DNA of 64,000 nt from Siphonodentalium dalli. Lineage: Eukaryota > Mollusca > Scaphopoda > Gadilida > Siphonodentaliidae. Positions 57,022 through 64,000 of the stretch are shown one piece after another. Below the pieces are notes generated by a model, which worked only from the letters and a program-made list of their open reading frames with translations, searched no databases and was not told where the DNA came from. How positions within the stretch are numbered: position 1 is the stretch's first letter; each line of letters starts with the position of its first letter. The stretch spans positions 99,471,319-99,535,318 of the forward strand of contig CP136066.1 of NCBI GenBank assembly GCA_032622095.1, in the 5' to 3' direction. Position numbers and translations under genes: made by a program.

Positions 57022-57852
57022 ATGACTCAAACGAGGTCGATGTCGACGGAAGAACTTGAAAAAGAATACGAGTGTCAAAACTTCGCGGACATAAGTACGT
57101 GTTTCGCCAAAATGCATGGATCATTAATACACAGACTAGAAGCTGTTGAAACTAAAGTTGAAGACTTAACAACAAAAGTAAATTCTGTGGAAAAGAAATA
57201 AACAGCCACAAAAGAGGTAAAAAAATTCAAGGAAGTTGAAATAAAGGACATTTGGGACAAACTTCGTACCTTAGAAGCTTCTGTAGCAGAAAATTGTTTA
57301 GTATTGGAAGAATTAGTAGAAACAACAGATGACATTCAGTTCTGCCAGGGCACTCTTGAGGAAAATTTGAATGATGTAACCCAGAAACATGAAGAATTAA
57401 TGGCATCGCACCTCAAGATTGATCTCTGGGGAAGGAAATGGAACTTAGTTGTGAAAGAAGTAAAAGGGACAACTAAGGAAACATCGGATGAAACAGACAG
57501 AAAATTAAGAGATTCTTTCGCCAAATCACTGTCTATAGCACGTCCGGAAGTAAAAGAGATGAAGTTCGCAGCATGCCACCGTCTTCCGACTGGTCAGGAC
57601 AATCAACCAGACATTATAGTTAGATTTGTATCGTTATCTGACAGAGACACAATTCTAAAGAAAGCAAAAAAGTTAACAGCAGGATGTGGGTATGGAGTTT
57701 CTGTAGATCTGCCTCCCAGCTTAAATAAACTTAGGAAAAAGCTTCTGAAGGAAAGATACGAATTACCGATTGAAGATAGGAAGAAGATGACCTTAGTGTA
57801 CCTGAAAACCGAACCTTTCCTGAAATTGGTGAGAAAAAGAGATGGAAAATGA
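57022..57852 (+). pseudogene. LINE ORF1 (RNA-binding protein), one premature stop
   Basis: The frame from the ATG at 57022 to the TGA at 57850 has 276 sense or nonsense codons with one TAA at 57199. The N-terminal half is heptad-like and charged (LEAVETKVEDLTTKVNSVEK, then further Leu/Glu-rich helix), consistent with the trimerising coiled coil of L1-type ORF1 proteins. The C-terminal half has RKWNLVVKEVKG, KFAACHRLPTGQDNQPDIIV and RF, then KKAKKLTAGCGYGVSVDLPP, the arrangement of the RRM and C-terminal domain of the transposase_22/L1 ORF1p group. It would act as an RNA chaperone in the retrotransposon RNP. The single stop makes this copy non-functional. Confidence 0.8.
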
Positions 57853-59053
57853 TTCTGTTCATAAAAAAACAATAAAACACTGAACCGTTGATGATGATAA
57901 GCGTCATGTTGATCTAAATAAAAAAGTGCGGTATAAAATAACATTTAATTTATATAAATACATGCAGCTACATGTATTGTTTGAGAAACATTCCATTTTC
58001 ATTACAAAGTATTATTGTGTACATTGATGTCATGTACACGTGTGTTTCGAAATATTCCATATTCCTTACAAAGTATTATTTTATACATATCTGTAGGTGC
58101 ACGGTACATGTTTGGGGAAAACATTCCACATTCCATATAAAGGATGATTATTATTTTACTTTACAAGTACAAATGCATATATGTGCACCAATGTGCTGTG
58201 TATTATTTTTATACACAACATAATGTAAAGGTGATATACGGTATAGTGCCACACTATGAAATGCTTTGATATTTTCCTGATTAATTGTTTATATATGTAT
58301 GTGTGTCCTTGCTATCCGGATAAAAACCAAATACAAATGAGGGTATGTGAGTAAGTCTTCATCCTTTAGGAAAAATGAGCTTTCAACTGGTATATGTCAA
58401 CAATACATCCGTAAAGTAGAACTTGGGATTTATTTATAATTACTGTTTGCTGTTTGTTCTATATGAAATGTTTTGCTAATTAACAAAATTAATTTATAAT
58501 TAATCATAATTATATACCAAATTAAATATCTAATCAGTTGTCACAAAATAAAGATTAAAAAGCTCATAAATAATTAATAATAAGTAAACACATTTCACTA
58601 GATACTTGCTAAGCTGAACTTCGTACCAACATGTACATGTACTACTTTATATAGTACATATACATAAATAACAAGCCTCACCAAATCTTGTAAATTCTTT
58701 CAGCCTAATAATCTTTTCTATCAGGAAGCAGAGACACACATATTAAAATTGACAATAGGAGCTCGGCACAAGCAACACACAAGAGTGGAAAAGAGTAGAA
58801 CAAATGACACTTATATACATGTACATGTATATAGTGCTAGTTGTTCTATTTCTGTTGATGGGAAATTGGCTTCTGCAAGCCAATGACAGAGTAAGTGCAC
58901 CAGTGCCAATTAATTGGAGGTTAACTGTTATTACATATATTGTTACTGTTATTAAAAACAAAAGGTCTAAATATGAAAATGTAAATGCATACTTTCCAAT
59001 CAAAATCTTTGCAGCAAATTATTGGTATAAAATAATCAAGGGATATTATTATT
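57853..59053 (+). other. Long ORF1-ORF2 spacer with degenerate repeats
   Basis: Between 57985 and 58160 three degenerate ~65-bp repeats share ACATTCCATxTTCxTTACAA and AGTATTATT. An 85-codon frame at 58804-59061 has a hydrophobic N-terminus (YIVLVVLFLLMG) and overlaps the ORF2 start by 8 bases. No family recognised. Confidence 0.45.
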
Positions 59054-62000
59054 ATGTCTAATTTCACCATAGGTTCCCTTAACTGTCGTGGGCTTGCCTC
59101 TGACAAAGTGAAGCGTCGTGACCTTTTTCAAAAATGCAGAGAGCAATTTGATATATCAATTCTTGTAGACACACACTCATCGAAAAAAGTAGAAGAAATA
59201 TGGAAAACAGAATGGGGAAATAAAGCAATATTTAATTCATTCACAAGCTCCAGCAGAGGAATAGCAATTTATTCAGAAATACTATAGACTTTCATTTGCA
59301 CGATACTATACGGGATCAAGGTGGAAACTACCTGATCATGGACATAACCATTCAAAATCAAAGATTATCGTTATGTGCCATTTATGGACCAAACGATGAT
59401 GATCCAAAATTTTATCAGGATTTTTTTTCAAAAATTGAATTATTGGATAATGCAACTATTCTTATAGGTGGTGACTGGAATGTACCCCAAGAGTATGATT
59501 TGGACACAACCAAGTATAAACACAGGAATAATGTCAAATCAAATGAAAAAATCCAAGTGGCCAAACAAACACTAGATTTACACGATGTATGGAGATTAAA
59601 TAACCCAGATAAAAAGCGTTTCACGTGGAAGGGACCTGGAAATAAAATGGCAGGCTAGATTACTTTCTTGTATCATCTGACCTCCAACCTTTCATAAAAA
59701 ATACAGATATACTCAATAGATATAAATCTGATCATAATTCTATATGCATAAGTTTTCAATTTATTGACCATCCAAGAGGAAGAGGTTTTTGGAAATTCAA
59801 TGACAGTCTATTAAGGGATGAAGAATATATAAATATAGTTAAAAGAACAATACATGAAGCTGTCTGCCAATATTTCCCTGACAGTAATGCAGGATCGCAA
59901 AAAATAAGTGATCAGTTATTCTGGGAAACACTTAAAATAATGATTCGGGGAGAAACCATAGCTTACTCATATAAAAAAAAAAAAATTGAGAGATAAAAGA
60001 GAAAGAGAAATAAACAAAGTCATAGCAGAATTAAACTTAAAACTTGACAATGGCGATTTATCTGTAGAATCTAAATTAGATACACTCCAAAATGAAATTG
60101 AATCCATTAGAAATAAAAAAATACAAGGTATAATATTACGAACAAAGGCCAAATGGAAATTGGAAGGCGAAAAAGCCACAAAATACTTCTGTAACTTAGA
60201 AAAACGGCATTATACAGAAAAACTTATTTAAAATATCATCAATCCCGATGGTTCTTAAATTACCAACTTCACTGAAATACTTAACGAACAAGAAAAGTTT
60301 TATAAAAATCTTTATAAATCTACTTTAGAAAATGAAGAAAATGAATTTTGGGATGAAAAAAACCCATTCTTAAACTTTCTAGAAAAAATAGACTCTGATG
60401 CAATGGAAGGTAAATTATCAAATTCGGAATGTGCAACAGCCTTAAAATTAATGAAAAACGACCGTTCCCCTGGAAGTGATGGTTTCACAGCCAGTTTTTA
60501 TAAATTCTTTTGGAATGATCTGGGACAGTATGTGATAAATTCAATAAACTATGGGTATTCAAACCATGAATTGTCAACCACACAAAGGTGCGGTGTAATT
60601 ACATGCATACCAAAGCCTAATAAGAATAAATTTCTTCTAAAGAACTGGAGGCCTATTACACTCCTAAACGTGGACTTTAAAATAGCATCAGTCGCTATAG
60701 CGAACCGAATAAAAAATCATCTTTCAACGTTGATATCTAGCTCACAACTAGGTTTCATGTCAGGGCGGTACATTGGAGAGTCTTCCAGACTAATTTTTGA
60801 TCTGATTCAACAATGTGATAAAAGGGATATCTCTGGCATTCTTGCAATCCTTGACTTTGAAAAAGCATTTGACTCTCTGGAATGGAATTTCATTGAAAAA
60901 TGTCTCAAATTCTTCAAATTTGGGCCATCTATGATCAGCTGGGTCAAAACCTTTTATTCTAACATATACAGCTACGTTGTCAATAATAGTAATATATCCA
61001 AACAAATCAATATTAATCGGGGTGTAAGACAAGGTAACCCTCTCTCTCTCGCCTTACTTATTTATACTCTGTGTTTAAATACTTAGTGCTCATCTAAAGT
61101 TTAATCCAGATATAAAGGGTATCAATATAAATGACTCTGAATATACGCTGACACAGTACGCAGATGACCTAAGCCTCTTCCTCCAGGATGATCAGAAATC
61201 GCTTAATATTGCCCTGAACACATTCGATTCCTTTGCTTCAATATCTGGTTTAAAGGTAAATTTTGACAAAACACAACTTTTATGGATTGGTGCAAAACGG
61301 GGTTGTGGCGAAGAATTAGCTACCGACAAAAATATCACATGGAACCATAGTCAATCAGTGACCATACTGGGGATTGAACTAGACCTATTCAGGGACAATT
61401 ATATAAGAAAAAACTATCAAAACAAGTTGAAGAAAATGGAAAACTTGCTCAATGATTGGTCTTTCAGAAACTTAAGCCTATATGGAAAAACTACAGTAGT
61501 GAAAACACTGGCCTTACCAATATTAACCCACTGTCTTTCAGTGCTGCCCTCACCCACACCAGAAATGTCCGAAAAAATTCAAAAAATACTCTTTAAATTT
61601 TTATGGTCTGGAAAACCAGACAAAATAAAAATAAATGTAATGATAAATAGTTTGGAAAATGGGGGACTAAAATTCCCCCATGTAGATTCTTTCAGTAAAG
61701 CCCTAAAAATGTCGTGGATCAAAAAACTGTTGGACCCTCAAACAGAGGCTAGCTGGAAAACATTAATTATAGATGAACTAGAACTTTAGGGGGTCACAAA
61801 TTATGGAATCTTCATAAAGAAGGACTAATGGTAGTGAGCAAAAAACTAAATCCTTTCTGGAAGGATGTATTATATGCATGGTCATGCTTGGACCAAAACC
61901 CCGCCACAACCCCTGAAGAGCTTTTAAATGAACCAATTTTTTACAACCCAAATATTTTAATAAACCGACAAATGTTTATAAATAAAACGTGGATTAAACA

Positions 62001-62847
62001 TGGCATATATTTTTTGAATGATCTCAAAGATGAAACCATGAACCTTATGAAATATGAAGACTTATGTAGACGATTTAATCTCTGTACTCCATTCACCACC
62101 TATCAAGGATTAATTTCAGCATTACCACACTCATGGAAAGTAGGTATTATAGGCAACCGGGCAATAGGCACCGTGACCACAGAAAATATCGAAAAGCTTA
62201 AAAAATGTGATAAATCCTGTAAAATGTTCTATCCATTATTCCTGGGACAGTACGCCCAAACTCCTTCCTTGTCACAGAAGAAATGGGAGGATAGACTCGA
62301 GAGAAGCTTTACAGTAGAAGATTGGAAAAATAATTACACCAAAACAGCTAAAAGCACAAATGACACAAATCTTTTATCATTTCAATATAAAATCAATCAT
62401 GATATTCTGTACACAAATACAAAACTCTTCAAATGCAAACTATCAGAAACCGAAATGTGCTCTCTCTGTTTCACAGGGAGAGAAACAATTTTACATCTGT
62501 TTTTCGAATGCTCTGTCACTAAATCGATATTGCTAGAACTCCAGCAGTTGTTGAAAAATAAATGTAACCTCGACTTGAAAATAACTTCGGAGAAAATAAT
62601 CGTTGGTAGTGACTCAGTACATACAGTAACTGAAAATGTAATGGATATTTGTATCCTATTATTTAAAATATATATCTATTCCAGTAAAATACGGGAAATT
62701 GAGCCACACATTAAAGGCCTGTTAGCATGGATCAAGAGCTACAGATCTTTGGAAACATATACAAGACCAAAATGGCTTGGCATATCTAAAAAGGAAAAAC
62801 TCTTCCATAGTAGATGGCTAAAAGTCGAAGATCTTTTTACTAACTAG
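59054..62847 (+). pseudogene. LINE ORF2 (endonuclease-reverse transcriptase), multiply broken
   Basis: The domains are in normal order but in several frames. The AP-type endonuclease has IGSLNCRGL (59069), VDTHS, GGDWNV (59470), RLDYFLVS (59652, after a frameshift) and SDHNS. The reverse transcriptase has DRSPGSDGF (60463), the NWRPITLLNVDFKI block, SSSQLGFMSGR, ILDFEKAFDSLEW, GVRQGNPLS and YADD (61157-61168). A thumb/linker with LSLYGKTTVVKTLALPILTH follows, then a C-terminal zinc cluster CSLCFTGRETILHLFFEC (62459). Breaks: frameshifts near 59285, 59650, 59975 (an A-run), 61045 and 61785, and stops at 60229, 60256 and 61076. The order and motifs fit the L1/Tx1 group. A functional copy would perform target-primed reverse transcription; this one cannot. 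Confidence 0.92.
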
Positions 62848-63489
62848 TGGTCACGGTGCAACAATGTGCTTAACTACAAATTCAATTTAAAAACAAAAAA
62901 ACATAAGCCGAATGCCTTAGAAGCTGCCCACCTACATTTAACAGATTATTGTCTTTTTCAATGTAACTGCACAGATGTGAGGTGAACTTTGACAAATGTT
63001 GTGAACACAAAAGGTTCATAAGAAATTTGTCTATTTTTTTCTTCACAGCCATGTAGTAGCATTGAGAATGACATTCATTTGTTATATTTACATTCCCACA
63101 TGTACATATTCCTTACAAATTAAAGGACTGATTGAAATTTTAATTGCTAAATATTCCGCCTTGTTTTATTATTTTATATGCATATCATCACATTGGGCGA
63201 ACTATTAATTAGATGCACATTGTGTACAATAAAGTATTATAAATTATATTTTATAGTGTCATACAGGAGAGTTCACGACAAACACCAAAACAAACAAAGT
63301 GGTTAAAATGGGGAAAAACACTTTATTCAAAATAAATAATCTGGCCCCTTTAACCCCTCTAAACATAAGACGAATTGAAATTTTTTTATTCACCACCAAT
63401 TACAATTTGTGAAAACCCTTATAATATGTATTGATATGTATGTTATATTTCCATGTTTATGACCGAATAAAAAAAAAAAAAAAAAAAAA
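62848..63489 (+). other. LINE 3' UTR and poly(A) tail
   Basis: Non-coding after the ORF2 stop. It ends in AATAAA at 63466 and about 21 A residues. Confidence 0.85.
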
Positions 63490-63501
63490 CTTGAATTACC
63501 C

Positions 63502-64000
63502 ACAAGCCAAATGGAATTATAAACAAACCTAGAAATTTAGAGGTTTAAAAAGTTGAGAGCCCAAACTTATCTTTGCGTCATTATAGGCGAGACCGAATTA
63601 CTATGGAAAATTGGATGGCTCAGACTCAACATCGAGTTTGACTGTATTGCGTGGTAGTAAAAATACACACCAAATTTAGTTTCCTTTGGTTTATAAGAAA
63701 TAATGACAACGAATTGAATGGAAACAAAACTCAAGAACATATGGCAATACATGTACAGACGGACGGAAAGGCCGCTAACATAATCGCTTCAGTTGTAAAA
63801 CGACCCAACAAAGTTAGAGAAGTTTTAGCAGGACCAGTTGACAACGATTGGATAACACTTTTACGGTTATACGACGTCCCATAGCATCATCTATTAAATA
63901 AGGGAGTTTGCTTCTTTATACCACTTCTAAAGCAGTGCTTCAAGAAATAGAGACTGCATGTGGTAATTATTTAACGTGTTAGAAAGTGAAAGTAATAATG
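63502..64000. other. Non-coding stretch, nothing recognised
   Basis: A 77-codon open frame (63651-63884, +) has no familiar motif. No feature supported. Confidence 0.35.

Larger units (their letters stand above)
56782..63501 (+). mobile_element. Full-length L1/Tx1-like LINE with target-site duplication
   Basis: AACTTGAATTACCC occurs at 56782-56795 and again at 63488-63501 directly after the poly(A) tail, marking a 14-bp target-site duplication. Between them lie a ~226-bp 5' UTR (with AAAATGGCGCTC at 56813, YY1-like), ORF1, a 1.2-kb spacer, ORF2, a 3' UTR, AATAAA (63466) and an A-run of about 21 (63469-63489). The element is full-length but both frames carry inactivating mutations. Confidence 0.9.

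Overview
The window is repeat-dense, AT-rich animal nuclear DNA. It has no operons, Shine-Dalgarno sites or compact gene order. It does have LINEs, an LTR retrotransposon, a DIRS-like fragment, foldback/MITE-like hairpins, microsatellites and an intronless class A GPCR. The mixture (expanded peptide-receptor-like GPCRs, THAP fragment, CATCTTGG-type tandem repeats, Tx1/L1-like LINE) suggests a marine invertebrate, perhaps a lophotrochozoan, but sequence reading alone cannot fix the taxon.

Layout. 1-2345 is a tandem array of ~155-165 bp units that abuts a LINE 3' fragment (2345-3060). 3.4-11.3 kb is non-coding, with foldback elements, a tRNA-derived SINE and GAT microsatellites. 11.35-21.0 kb is dominated by one repeat family whose units start CTAGCAGGT(GACCCGAC/TAGCCCGCC) and end ATATATA-AGACTAG. 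One unit contains a 1,415-codon reading frame (13322-17566, a single internal TAA) that ends in a FEN1/XPG-like nuclease domain. 25.2-30.0 kb is a forward-oriented array of related units (about 720 and 600 bp).

30.0-46.5 kb holds two copies of a GPCR locus. The second (45227-46537) is complete. The first lacks its 3' end and is split by a 12.5-kb LTR element (31327-43855). That element has 1.75-kb near-identical LTRs, a 4-bp target duplication and, on the minus strand, a tRNA-Leu-type primer site and a polypurine tract, but no recognisable gag-pol.

46.5-56.7 kb holds further foldbacks and minisatellites, including a 35-bp array built on a 16-bp palindrome and a 96/165-bp hairpin array, plus a DIRS-like RT/RNase H relic. 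56782-63501 is a full-length but mutated LINE with ORF1, ORF2, poly(A) tail and a 14-bp target-site duplication.

The most unusual signal is a short motif, AATAAAGAGCGT (reverse complement ACGCTCTTTATT). It recurs across the window, usually in pairs or runs spaced about 30-35 bp. It flanks the nuclease frame, recurs in the non-coding relatives of that element and forms an 8-copy array at 41284-41534. The working interpretation is that the nuclease frame is the coding member of a transposon family and the motif is part of that family's termini. The intact GPCR is the only gene here that looks clearly functional; nearly everything else is mobile DNA in different stages of decay.
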